A DNA stretch of 64,000 bases from NCBI GenBank assembly GCA_029204225.1, contig MU832196.1, positions 18,576 to 82,575 on the forward strand, read 5' to 3'. The position numbers and the translations under genes are program-made. Below are positions 19,806 to 30,299 of the stretch, piece by piece (the first letter of the stretch is position 1; each line of letters begins with the position of its first letter). The notes under the pieces were generated by a model, which was not told the origin of the DNA, searched no databases, and saw only the letters and a list, made by a program, of their open reading frames with translations. Source of the stretch: Diphasiastrum complanatum (taxonomy: Eukaryota; Streptophyta; Lycopodiopsida; Lycopodiales; Lycopodiaceae).

Positions 19806-22800
19806 ATGACATCCAATGGTGGAATCATGTTGGAAGCTAAAGAGAGGTTAAACTCTACAAACTATTCAACTTGGAAAGTGAGGATGGAGTCTTTACTAGA
19901 GTTGAATGAGCTAATGGATATAGTTGTGGGAATTGAAGAAAGACCTCTAATTCTTCAAGAGCAACTAAATTTTGATAGAAGGGCTAAAAGAGCCTTACAT
20001 ATCATAAAGATGAATGTTACCAATGAACTTCTTAAAGAAGTTGGTAAATGTACTTCTTCAAGTGAAGCATGGAATGCTTTGAAGAAGATCTATGAGTCCA
20101 AATCCACATCTAGGGTTCTCACCCTAAGAAGGCAAATCTTCCAAAGTTGTCAAAGAGAGGGAGAGAGTGCACATTCATTTGTCTTGAAGGTTAAATCCTT
20201 GAATGATGATCTAGCATGCATAGATGAAAGCATAAAGGATGGGGAACTAGTTCAAGTCATGTTGAATGGTTTGCTTGATGAACATTCTAACCTTGTACAA
20301 TGCTTTGCTATACAAAAGTCCTTGCCAAGTGTCAATGACTTGCAAGAGATCTTGGTGGCTGAAGAGCATAGGTTGCAAGCCAAAGGTGGTGGTGCATCAA
20401 CACAAGGTGGAGATGAAGAAGCTCTTTTCACAAAGGGCAAGTTCAAAGGCAAGTGGTCCAAGCAAGGTAGTTTGGAGCATGGAAAGCATTCTTCTTCTTT
20501 GCAAAGTAGGAAGCAAGATAAGTCCAAGTTCAAATGTTTTTATTGTGGGATAAAAGGACATTTTGCAAATGAATGCCATAAGAAACAAAATGCTAGATCT
20601 AGGTTGAGATCTAATGTACTTCTTGGAGATGATAATTGTTGTGCTAACTTGGCAAGCTTTGGTGAATCTATGGTCAATTTTTTGGATCCATTGGATCTTG
20701 AAGATGCACTAGTGTTACCTACTAGTCATATGGAGTCATGTGGAGCTAAATTAGCATCATGTTTGTACTCTTCTACTCATGGACTTCCAAGGCTTGGTGG
20801 TTCTTCAATGGTGCTAGATGGCAAGTGCAAAAATGGAAAAGGTAAGGAAGGAGCTAACTTCATCAATGGAGTTGATGAAGATTCTTCTTTGGAAGTGATT
20901 GTTGCTAATGACTTGTTTGTTCATATGGAAAAAGATGGAGATGCTAAGTGTCATTCTTTGCAAGAAGATGGTTGTTCTTCTAATTCTTTTCATATTGATG
21001 TATGTAATCATGTGGGAAAAGATGATGGTGCTTTGAGCATGCTTGAAGGAAATGGTTCTTTTACATCTTTTTGTGATAAAGTCATTTGTGCAACAAGTGG
21101 TGTCACATTTCTTCATAAAAAGAGTAGATCAAAGGTTTCTATCATGAGACTTGGTGAGGGAGATCACAAGTCAAAAGGAAGAGAAGTATGTGAAGTGTTC
21201 AAAGTAGGATGTACTTTGAATGATGTTTTTATGAACGATAGTGAGGAAGAATCATTATCATATGACTCATTACCTAAATCATTGAGTAGAAGTTCATGTT
21301 TGAAAAGAGAGAGTACTTCAATCACTCTTATGTTGAAGGTACTAAGGATTCTTTTCTTGGCTTCTAATATTCAAGAGTCTTCTACTTCTTATGGTGCAAC
21401 TATCAAGAGGGAGGTTTCTAACTTTTGTGGTGCTAGCATTAAGAGGGAGTCTTGTGAAGGAAAGGGCAATGGAAGAGTGGTTCTTGGGAAGATCCAAAGC
21501 ATGGATCTAACATCTCTTCATCAACTCAAAGCATTCTATGATTGTGGTGGATTGTTCATTCATGGTCAAGATGGCAAAAGGTTGGTTGAAGAAGACTACA
21601 TGGAGCAACTCAAGTGGCAACTTCTTCAAGGCAAGGGAGATATCATTGGTGAGCTTATTGAGGTTTGTTATGAACTCAAGAGGGCTGTTTTGATTAGGTT
21701 TGATACTCATCTTCACCTACTCTACTTCATGTTAAATGGAAATGTTGGAATCTATCTTTTGGTTTATGATGGTGGCATTGTTTTCACTAACTATAGTGAA
21801 GGGTCAAATTTGAGCATTGATGAGATCTTGTGGGATCTTAATCATGTGTTTGAGAGGGAGTATCTTCAGAGTTTCAGATCTGAAGATGTTCACATATGCA
21901 AGATCTTTGATGTCTTATTGGAAGATCAAGAGGTTGATCTTGGATTGCTTCATCAACACCAAGAGACAAGTGGCAATTCGAAGCTAGTGAAAAGCATCAA
22001 AGAAGAGACAAATGGTCAAGGCATTTTGGATCTGTTTTTACAGGTTCTTGAAGGTTCAAGTAAGGTCTTTGGAGCTGCAAGGAAGTGTCTTCTTACTCTA
22101 CCTCACTTGCCTAATCTCATGTATGAACATTGTTATGTCAATGTGTTGAAATTGTCAAATTTCAATAAAACTAGTTCCATAGTTTTGCATCCTTTGGATC
22201 TTGGAGATGGAATAGTTATCATTGCTGGTTTGTATGATCAAGTACATGAATTCATTCAGATCTTGAAAGGTATTGAAGTGGTCAATATGTTTTCTTTTGA
22301 ACAAAGTTCAAGATCTAGTATTCTAGTGTTGGCAAATTGGCAACTTGTTGACATTGTAGGATCAAGCGTTGTGTGCAAATCTTGTGGAGGTACTTCAAGT
22401 ATTTCAAGTTCAGGTTTTGGTCATTCAAATGGAGTAGGGAACACATCTTTTTGGCATTCATTCACTCAAAGGCTTTCATGGATTGAAGATCTACAAAGGC
22501 AAGGTGGTGATGGAAGTTCATTCATGGAGATACATGTTGCATTCACTATATGTATAGTGAAATGTGGAGGAGGCATGCAAACACTTGTTGATCACTTTCA
22601 TTTACAACTTGTTTGCTACTATTTTACAGAGAAACCAGAGATGGATACATGGAGGAATTCATTAATTGAGATTCTATGTTCTTTTACATGTACCATTTTT
22701 ATGATTCTATGTAAAATTGATGTAAGAAATAGTGAAGCATCCTATATGGACACTATTATCTATATCAATTATGTTGTGTCCTATTTTGTACATATTAGGA

Positions 22801-22880
22801 TCCTTGAGAAGAGATCTATTCTGATGATGGAGATCATTCTTAAGTTGGAACAAAGTAGTGTTGTAAAACTAGCAAGTTAA
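19806..22880 (+). CDS. Gag-extended protein, 1024 aa, no pol domains
   Basis: I chose ATG 19806 (MTSNGGIMLE) because copia-A Gag starts at the matching codon. The frame is open a little further upstream without an ATG. Residues about 10-200 are UBN2-type Gag (STNYSTWKVRMESLLELNE, ALKKIYESKSTSRVLTLR). Residues about 240-257 form a CCHC knuckle, CFYCGIKGHFANEC. The following roughly 770 residues match nothing I know. They are rich in Cys, Ser, Asp and Gly, have a repeated (T/S)IKRE motif around residue 540, a stretch RFDTHLHLLYFMLNGNVGIY, and several hydrophobic segments near the C-terminus (LIEILCSFTCTIFMIL, INYVVSYFVHI). No D-S-G, D-D-E or YVDD motif. The ORF ends at TAA 22878-22880, 3 bp before the purine-rich tract. 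Confidence 0.9.
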   Translation: MTSNGGIMLEAKERLNSTNYSTWKVRMESLLELNELMDIVVGIEERPLILQEQLNFDRRAKRALHIIKMNVTNELLKEVGKCTSSSEAWNALKKIYESKSTSRVLTLRRQIFQSCQREGESAHSFVLKVKSLNDDLACIDESIKDGELVQVMLNGLLDEHSNLVQCFAIQKSLPSVNDLQEILVAEEHRLQAKGGGASTQGGDEEALFTKGKFKGKWSKQGSLEHGKHSSSLQSRKQDKSKFKCFYCGIKGHFANECHKKQNARSRLRSNVLLGDDNCCANLASFGESMVNFLDPLDLEDALVLPTSHMESCGAKLASCLYSSTHGLPRLGGSSMVLDGKCKNGKGKEGANFINGVDEDSSLEVIVANDLFVHMEKDGDAKCHSLQEDGCSSNSFHIDVCNHVGKDDGALSMLEGNGSFTSFCDKVICATSGVTFLHKKSRSKVSIMRLGEGDHKSKGREVCEVFKVGCTLNDVFMNDSEEESLSYDSLPKSLSRSSCLKRESTSITLMLKVLRILFLASNIQESSTSYGATIKREVSNFCGASIKRESCEGKGNGRVVLGKIQSMDLTSLHQLKAFYDCGGLFIHGQDGKRLVEEDYMEQLKWQLLQGKGDIIGELIEVCYELKRAVLIRFDTHLHLLYFMLNGNVGIYLLVYDGGIVFTNYSEGSNLSIDEILWDLNHVFEREYLQSFRSEDVHICKIFDVLLEDQEVDLGLLHQHQETSGNSKLVKSIKEETNGQGILDLFLQVLEGSSKVFGAARKCLLTLPHLPNLMYEHCYVNVLKLSNFNKTSSIVLHPLDLGDGIVIIAGLYDQVHEFIQILKGIEVVNMFSFEQSSRSSILVLANWQLVDIVGSSVVCKSCGGTSSISSSGFGHSNGVGNTSFWHSFTQRLSWIEDLQRQGGDGSSFMEIHVAFTICIVKCGGGMQTLVDHFHLQLVCYYFTEKPEMDTWRNSLIEILCSFTCTIFMILCKIDVRNSEASYMDTIIYINYVVSYFVHIRILEKRSILMMEIILKLEQSSVVKLAS

Positions 22881-22883
22881 GTT

Positions 22884-22893
22884 GAAGAGGGAG
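22884..22893 (+). promoter_or_regulatory. Polypurine tract
   Basis: gaagagggag directly abuts the 3' LTR, priming plus-strand synthesis. The same tract abuts the broken 3' LTR of copia-A (23575-23584, minus). Confidence 0.85.
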
Positions 22894-23540
22894 TGTGAAA
22901 ATTGTCAACATTTCCTTGTCTAGTTTTAGGCCAAAATTGCTAAAAATGGCACATAGTTTAGGATCTGACTTTTCACACGTGTGAAACAGGTCTAGATATT
23001 TTTAGTAAGTGTATTTTTTCAGTATGAAGAAGTGTCAAACTTCAAGACCTTCGAAATGAGTCCATTTTCATGTATTTTGGACATATATGCCAATTTTACC
23101 TATATAGGGCATATTTTAGGTAAGGAGGGTCTAGAGAGAGGAGAGAGAGTCATCTCTCTCAGCTATATATAGCAGGTAGGCCGTGGAGAAACAGGTTGGA
23201 GCAGATCCATTGTATTCATTTGCTTAATGAGAGATTTTTCTATTGGGTTCTCCTTCCATTGTTGGCATTGTGTAGTGATTGAGTTCAAGCTTTGTGTGTA
23301 TGATCTTAGGTGCTTTCCAAAAGTGGTAGGCTGATGTATTATGGACTGTATAATGCTATTTTGGGCCGCACTTGATGTTTATGGAAGTTTCCATTTGTGA
23401 TAAATGTTTTTTGATCAAGTTCTTTGCATTCTAGGTAGCATAGAATGTGTTGCCAATTCCTAGCTTATGTAGTTTGGAGTGCAAGCATTCAAGCCAATGA
23501 TCTTGGAGTTTAGATCCACTTAGGATCTGTATTTTTCACA
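22894..23540 (+). repeat. 3' LTR of the non-autonomous copia
   Basis: 647 bp, reads the same as the 5' LTR throughout. Followed by the target duplication GTAAG. Confidence 0.95.
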
Positions 23541-23545
23541 GTAAG

Positions 23546-23574
23546 CTCTCTAGGAAATGTTGACAATTTTCACA
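23546..23574 (-). repeat. Truncated 3' LTR of copia-A
   Basis: Minus strand TGTGAAAATTGTCAAC, then ATTTCCTAG, preceded by the purine tract. It is cut after about 30 bp. The neighbouring GTAAG was the target of the non-autonomous element. Confidence 0.75.
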
Positions 23575-23963
23575 CTCCCTCTTCAACATTGGATGCTAGT
23601 TTTAACATAGATCTTGAACACATTACAAGATTAGATCTATGCTTATAATACAGGTCCTTTCCCAATGGTTTGGTGAAGATATCAGCCACACACTCCAATG
23701 ACGAGACATGTTGAAGCTCCACCTCTTTGGCAATGACTTGATCCATCACAAAGTGATGAGCAATCTCAATGTGCTTGCTTCTAGCATGGAAAACTAGATT
23801 GGTTGCCAAGCTTTGGGCTAAAAGGTTGTCACAATAGATGATTGGTGTCTTCTTAGAATCCAGCAAGTGAATATCCAATAACATCCTCTTTATCCAAGGC
23901 ATCTCCTTGGTGCATGTTGTCAATGCCTTGTACTCGGCCTCGGTAGAAGATAAAGAGATAGTA
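23575..23963 (-). pseudogene. Copia-A: RNase H, C-terminal half
   Basis: RNase H degrades the RNA strand during cDNA synthesis. Visible: ISLSSTEAEYKALTTCTKE, IYCDNLLAQSLATN, FHARSKHIEIAHHFV, VSSLECVADIFTKPLGK, all standard copia C-terminal motifs. The N-terminal half lies across the gypsy insertion at 33916-34100. The frame is open within this piece. Confidence 0.85.
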
Positions 23964-24601
23964 TGTAAAGTCCTCACAGCATGATTCTAGTCTAAGCATA
24001 CCATACAAAGCAACAACATATGGGAACCGGTGGAGGTCAAACCAACCCAACCAAACCTAGATCGTACGGATCTAGCCCCCAAGCTATGGATCAATCAGAG
24101 TCATGGAAAGAGGAGTCACAGAAGCAGCATGTAGCTACTCATCACAAATTAAGCCGACACTAGTGAGAGCCTAGCAAGTATACTTATACCCTCCAAAGCC
24201 CATGCACCACTAGTAGTGCACTGTGACACCTCATTGGAGACCTCTGCAGCCTATCTGGGCCACATCATCCAGTTCCCTAATGACTCACTGATAGACCCAT
24301 ACCAACTCCACCATCATGTGTTTAGGCCTGCAACCATTAATTATGACCATGTACACATAAGGCAATGATGACTCTTTTAGCAAGTCTCCCTAATGCCTAT
24401 GAAACTTGAGTCATGGCTATTTCAACCCAGCAGCAACTAACGTCATCTCAATAATATTACAAGAGGAGATAAGAAGAAATGCTTCCTCCTCAGGCTCATA
24501 ATATGATCCTAATTCCCTTATAGTCACAATTAACTTACGGGTCGTTGGTCTATCGGTCCCTAGCGTGGACACGCTACTCGAGACCAGTCATGGGCATGAC
24601 A
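23964..24601 (-). repeat. 3' LTR of Gypsy-A
   Basis: 638 bp. Compared with the 5' LTR it has an extra stretch of about 140 bp (roughly 24358-24520). Confidence 0.88.
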
Positions 24602-24629
24602 TTCTTCTCCCCTTATTCAAGTTCTGTCC

Positions 24630-26065
24630 TCAGAACTTAAAACCGAGAAAGTTCCTCCTTAAGCTTCCTTCCTGTTCCCAGAAATCATCATCGTCTGTAC
24701 ATCCCCTCCATCGAACCAGATGCTCGGTAACTATACAATTTCTCAATCGTTTAGTTCTTGTATCCAAGATATTTTCGGGGTCAAGACGAGATACACTCGA
24801 TGATTTATCCAACAGGTCCAATTGATCTCCGGATCCAAAATGCTCTCCTTCACGTAGACTCTTTTTGAGATGACTAACGTGAAATACGGGATGCACTTGC
24901 GATCCATCCGAGAGTTCCAATTGGTAAGCTAAGGATCCGATCTTTTTCAAGATCTTAAACGGTCCTCTATATCTAGAGGACAACTTATAATGCTTGTCGA
25001 TACACATTACACTTGAATCCTTCGAGATTCTCATATATACCCAATCTCCCACTTGGAAGTCTCTTGACGATCTTTTCAGATTTGCATAATGTCCCTATCT
25101 TGGGCACTCTGGACATTTTCACGTGCAATCCATAGCATTTCCTACATATCGTGTAGGAAATCCGCTACTTTCTAGAACTTGATTGACCGAGTCTCAACCG
25201 TCGAATGCTTACTACTATTATAGGCAAACTCGATCAATGGAAGGTACTTTTCCCAATCAGATTGTCATCTGGAAACATATATCCGAAGCATTTGTTTCAT
25301 CGTCTGATTTGTTTTCCGTTTGTCCATCCGTCTCAGGATCAGTGTCGTCTCTATTTTAGCAAATACGGTCGACCAAAAGTGACCATTGAACTTCGGATCG
25401 CGATTACTTATAATATCATTTGGAAATCTGTAAAGCCTAAACAGACGCTCTACAAATATTGGAGCTAAATCAGAAGCCTTCGCGGTGGTCTTTATCGGAA
25501 TAAACGTAGCCAATTTGGTAAGACGGTCGACCACAACCCAAATTGCATCATGTTGTTTATTTGTCCACGATAATCCAACCACGAAATCCATGAAAATACT
25601 ATCTCATCTCTTATCAAGGATATCCAGTGGATGCAACAAACCGCCCGCCTTATGGCATTCAACTTTATTCAATTGGCATTGGTCACACTTGACCACATAA
25701 GATTTTACAAAGGGCTTGAGTTTTGGCCAATAAAAATCCCTTTGTACTAAATCCAATGTACAATGTATGCCGGGATGTCCTGCGCATGGTGAGTCATGAC
25801 ATTCATAAAGAATTTTATTCTTAACAACATCCACATCAGGCACACAAACCTTCCCTTTCCTGAACAAAAGTCCATTACGGATAGAGAAGTCATCAGTACC
25901 CTTTATATCCTTCCCTCCAGACTGATCACCATGATCATCAGTCTCGCTTGATGAAACTGCTAGAACCCTATTCCAGATTGGTCCAAAATGTGGGTCTTTC
26001 TCATAAAGACTACTCAGGGAGAGATAAAAGTCCGTACTGATCTTAGTGAAGGAAATTTTGTTCAC
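24630..26065 (-). pseudogene. Gypsy-A: integrase and chromodomain
   Basis: Integrase zinc module ECHDSPCAGHPG ... CDQCQLNK (26065-25604). Core MDFVVGLSWT, VVDRLTKLATFIPI and ISNRDPKFNGHFW (S-D-R-D is usual, so the Asp context is altered) reach 25265. Integrase C-terminus GDWVYMRISKD, YRGPFKILKKIG and VFHVSHLKKSL follow. A chromodomain (PENILDTRTKRL, VTEHLVRWRGC, DDFWEQEG) ends the protein near 24630. Chromodomains steer integration to marked chromatin and define chromoviruses. Frame breaks lie at about 25600 and 25265, and the catalytic Glu region is scrambled. Confidence 0.88.
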
Positions 26066-26074
26066 TTCACCAAT

Positions 26075-27659
26075 TCAACTAAGTGCATCAGCCACCTGAT
26101 TAGATGAGCCTTTGATATACCGCACTTCAAAGTCAAATTCTTGCATGAGTTCTGCCCATCTGGCCTTATGACCTTGCAAATCATTCTGATTACAAAAATA
26201 CTTTAAAGGTTGATGATCCGTATTAACCACAAATTTATTACCGTACAGGTAATGCCTCCATGATTTCAAAGCATGGATCACAACAAAAAAACTCTTTTTC
26301 TTGAGTGGTGTACCTGACCTAAGGATCGGTTAGTTTCTTACTCTCAAAGGCAACAGGCTGACCCTCTTGTAAGAGAACAACTCCAATAGCCGTATCACTC
26401 ATGTCAGTGTTAATGACGAATGACAAATCTGGATCCTCTATCCTCAAAACTGGAGCTGAGGCGATTAGAAGTTTGAGTTTGCGAAAATTCTCATCTAACT
26501 TCTCATTCCATCTAATAGGAGGACTTGGCCAACCTTTGCAACTTTTCACTCCTTTCAACAAATTGTTGAGAGGTGCAACAATCTTTAAGTATTCCTCAGC
26601 TACGGAAAAACACAGTGAAACCTAAGAATGACTTAAGTTCACGCACCATTTTATGAATTGGCCATTCCACTACCGTCTTCACCTTTTCTTCGTCAATCTT
26701 GATCCCAAATGAGGTAATCTTATGACCTAGGTACAGAAGTTCCTTTTTAAAGAATTTGCACTTTGATTCTTTTGCATAAAGCTTCTCTTGTCTTAAGATA
26801 CGTAAGACAGTATGGAGATGCTTAGCATGATCTTTGAGTGTTCTGCTATAGATCAGAATATCGTCCAGAAACACTACTACGAGCTTCCCTAAATATGGAC
26901 GAAACAAATTGTTCATCATTTGCTGGAAAGTAGCCAGAGCTTTTGTCAAATCAAAGGGCAATACAAGAAACTCGTAGTGGCCAAACCTGGTCCTAAAACC
27001 GGTTTAGATACATCTTCTAGATGTATCATAATCTGATGGTATCCCGTACGTAGATCAATTTTCATGAAGTATTTAGCTCCATTCAATCGATCTATGAGAT
27101 CGTCCATCCTGGGCAACATATATTTATTTCTAATTGTTAGTTTGTTTAGACCCTTGTAATCTACACATAGCCGGAAACTCTCATCTTTCTTACTCTTAAG
27201 AAGGACATGTGCTCTCCATGGAGATTTACTAGGTCTTATGTATCCCATCCTGAGATACTCCTCGATATGCCTAGCCACTTCGTCCTCTTCCTTTTGACTA
27301 AACTGGTATGGTTGTCTGAAGATAGGACTGCTATCGGGGAAAAGATCTATCTTATGATCCACTGACCGAGCGGGTGGTGGTCCATAAGGTAGCTACTTCG
27401 GAAAAACTTCACTAAACTCTTGCTTTAAATCTTGCAAAATCTGTTGTTCCTGATGTGAACTTTTGGTGTTAAAGCATGAAAACACATTCACATCCCCAAC
27501 ATCACAATGCATACGAGATTTCAAAAGTAAGTGAAAGGGTTCATACTTTGAATCATGAAGTTTCTCAATTAATTCAGTCGAGGAAATCATCGGCGATGGA
27601 AGTACATCGGTCTCTCCAGAAATAGAGACAGTCTGATCAAACTTATCTTTAAATACCAT
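26075..27659 (-). pseudogene. Gypsy-A: RT and RNase H
   Basis: RT entry LQDLKQEFSEVFPK (27400), then HKIDLFPDSSPIFRQPYQ, RPSKSPWRAHVLLKSKKD, FRLCVDYKGLNKLTIRN, FMKIDLRTGYHQI. After a frameshift near 26950, MPFDLTKALATFQQMMN, VVVFLDDILIYSRT (FLDD active site intact) and YLGHKIT follow. RNase H part: FVINTDMSDTAIGVVLLQ, YGNKFVVNTDHQPLKYF, GSSNQVADALS. Several stops separate these parts. Domain order and length fit a complete pol that has decayed in place. Confidence 0.9.
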
Positions 27660-27706
27660 AGAATGATTTTTAAAATCTATCTCTAAAGAGTCTGATTTTT
27701 AAAAAA

Positions 27707-28651
27707 TCATTCATAGCCCAAAATCACATTAGTCCGGTCCAGATTCATGACATGGAAATCCAACGGCTCAACATAGTCTTGCATTCGAAGCTCTAAGTTC
27801 GAGACTTTGACATCCCAAATCTCAGTGTCCGACCCTGAGGCAAGACGGACCACGTAACGGTGATCACTGGCCATGGTGGGCACTCGGAGCTTCTGCACAA
27901 GTTGAGCATTCAAAAAATTGTAAGTACTACTTGAATCAAATAGCACATTCACGTCTTTCCCTAAAATATTGTCTCTCACACGAAACAATTCATTAGGCTT
28001 GAAAGAGATTGCACTAAAGTTACAAGTACAATCACAATTATTTAACAAATTGACTTTCAATTTACTTGCCGGTAAATCCACAGTCATGAAACTTGACAAC
28101 TTTGCTTTCCGTTCGGGGCACTGTTTAGCATGGTGCCCAGGTTTATTGCAGAGGAAACACAAATTCTGTTTAAGCGCCGCCAACCTTGCTTTGTCTTTCA
28201 CCACTAATTTCTTCTTATCATTATTCTTCTTTGACTGTTGGTACACTTCTGCTTCCAGTTCATCAAAAAACTGCTTCTTATGCTTGTTAGATTTTTCTTG
28301 CTTGGGTTTCGGGGCCGTTTGGCAGTGCATGCTTTTTCGTGATGCAACAACTGTACTATCATAGGCATTCGCCACACGGAGAGCATCCTCTAGTGAGTTA
28401 AGGATATTTCGTTTGCATTCATTTTGATACTCCGCTGGCAGTCCGACAATAAATTGCCACTGTGCTAACTTATGATAAAAAAGGAGCACCTTAGCCAAAG
28501 AGTCCAAGAACTCTTGGACATAACCGTCCAGTTCTCGGCTGCCCATTTTGCAGTTGATAAACCGAATATACAACTCGGAATCGTCTATCGTGACAAAAGC
28601 TTTCTGGAATTCCATGAAGTCACCGGATTCGTGGAAAGTTCCCTCCACCAA
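27707..28651 (-). pseudogene. Gypsy-A: Gag C-terminal half and protease
   Basis: Gag part: GDFMEFQKAFVT, LDGYVQEFLDSLAKV, FIVGLPAEYQNEC, then CCHC knuckle CFLCNKPGHHAKQC (about 28160-28118). Protease: VLFDSSSTYNFLNA (about 27945-27905), where D-S-G is usual and D-S-S is seen, and MNLDRTNVILGYE. Open for 314 codons. The N-terminal Gag half is missing at the junction with copia-C RNase H (about 28655). Confidence 0.85.
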
Positions 28652-28659
28652 GAAGAGGC

Positions 28660-29400
28660 TTGGTTAGACCTCATCTTCATAAAGACATTCTTGAGTAGAG
28701 GTCTGGTGAGAAGATCTACAACACAATCTAAAGATGAAACATGCTCCAATGAGATCTCTCTCCCAATGACTTTTTCTCTTACAAAATGATGAGCCACTTC
28801 AATATGCTTGCTCCTTGCATGAAAGACTGGATTATTTCCAAGAGCTTGAGCAAAATTGTTATCATTCTTGATAATTGGTAAATCTTCATCTGCATAACTT
28901 TAGCTTTAAAAGTAGCCTTTTGATCCATAAAACCTCCTTTGTTGAGATTTGTATTTAGCTTCACAGGATGATAAGGAAATAGTTGCATGCTTCTTTGATA
29001 GCCAAGAAACCAAATTTCCTCCAAGAAATATAGTGTAAGCACTTGTGGATTTCCTATCCAATCTGTCTCCTGCAAAATCTAAATATGAAAAAGCAATCAA
29101 AGTCAGATCTTCTCCTTCATAGAATGGTCCATAATCCCAGGTAGAAGATATATACCTCAAGACTCTTTTAGCCAACTTCCAATGATATAACTTTGGATCC
29201 TACATGTGTTGACTTAGCTTATGAACACAAAAGCTTAGATCAGGCCTACTCACTGTTAACCAAATAAGTGAGCCAATAAGACTCCTATAAAGAGTGATGT
29301 CCTCAAAGGATTTTTCGTCATCTTTAATAGGAACTTTTACAATGTGCTCCATAGGTGTATCTATGCCTTTACAGTTCTCCATATGGAATTTCTTGAGCAT
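28660..29400 (-). pseudogene. Copia-C: RNase H
   Basis: Readable in pieces: FHMENCKGIDTPMEHIVKV, LYRSLIGSLIWLTVSRPDLS, AKRVLRYISSTWDYG, DRLDRKSTSAYTIFLGGNLVSW, ISLSSCEAKYK, ISLEHVSSLDCVVDLLTRPL. This is the full copia RNase H order with at least three frame breaks (about 29200, 28910 and 28800). The last residues (about 28660) run directly into gypsy sequence. Confidence 0.85.
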
Positions 29401-29423
29401 GGAAAGTGCATATCTACTTTGGC

Positions 29424-30299
29424 TTATAAATCATGACCTTTCCAGAAATCTATTTCAAGGCCTAGAATATAGTGAAGAACTCCTAAGTCTTGCATCTTAA
29501 ACTCAGTATCTTGTGCATACTTAGTTTTTTCAACTATCTTCTCACTGTTAAAACAAAGAATGATATCATCTACATAGATGAGAAGAATAATTACAAAGTT
29601 ATCTACAAACTTATAATACAGAGAAGGGTCATATTCACTTAGACAAAATCCGAGTGATATGAGATAGGAATTGAGCCTTGCATACCAAGACCTTGGTGCC
29701 TGTTTCAGTCCATACAGACTTTTGAACAAAAGAGAAACTTTTGATTCATCACCTTTCTTCACAAAACCTGGAGGCTGCTCCATATAAATCTCTTCCTCAA
29801 GGTAACCATTGAGAAATGCATTAGAAACATCAAGCTGGAACATACTCCATTTGTGAAAGCATGCAAGAGAGATGAGTATTCGAATTGTTACCATCTTTGA
29901 AACTAGTGCAAAGGTATCTTCATAGTCAAGACCTTTAATTTGTGAGTAGCCTTTGGCACAGAGTCTTGTTTTATATTTATTGATAGATCCATCATGATTA
30001 TACTTGATTCTGAATACCCACTTACATCCGATCACATGCATGTTGTTTGGTGGCATCACAAGCTCCCATGTGTTATTTGACATCAAGGCTTCAAATTCTT
30101 GGGTCATTGCTTCAACCCACTCCTTGGATTGAAAAGCTTCTTGGACATGCTTAGGCTCTTCATCCGATATAAAAAAGTGCATGATAGGAAGTTTCACCTT
30201 CCACTTGCCTTCCTTCTTCATCATATGTGAGCCTCCTTGGCTCAGATCTTGCTCGTGTAGATCTTCTGGGTGTGGTAGCTTGAATTTGCTCCTCCTCAA
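29424..30299 (-). pseudogene. Copia-C: reverse transcriptase
   Basis: 291 open codons: VQEAFQSKEWVEAMTQEF, NTWELVMPPNN, GCKWVFRIKYNHDGS, DYEDTFALVSKMVTIRIL, FQLDVSNAFLNGYLEEEIYM, YGLKQAPRSWYARLN, then LLIYVDDIIL with an intact YVDD catalytic motif. It ends by frameshift after GLEIDFWKG. Flanked in order by the linker/integrase (right) and RNase H (left). Confidence 0.9.

Larger units (their letters stand above)
17985..23540 (+). mobile_element. Intact non-autonomous copia element (TR-GAG type), 5556 bp
   Basis: A complete insertion. The 647-bp LTRs (17985-18631, 22894-23540) begin TGTGAAAATTG and end TTTTTCACA, and I saw no difference between them when reading. The target duplication GTAAG lies at 17980-17984 and 23541-23545. 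TGGTATCAGAGC directly follows the 5' LTR, and a polypurine tract (gaagagggag) directly precedes the 3' LTR. The only gene is a 1024-codon ORF with Gag features and no protease, integrase, RT or RNase H. Mobility must come from another element. Copia-A shares its termini, leader and Gag. Identical LTRs mean recent insertion. Confidence 0.93.

Noticed and set aside
20252-21716. Minus-strand ORFs inside the Gag-extended gene
   Set aside because: They are antisense shadows of a long biased coding sequence.
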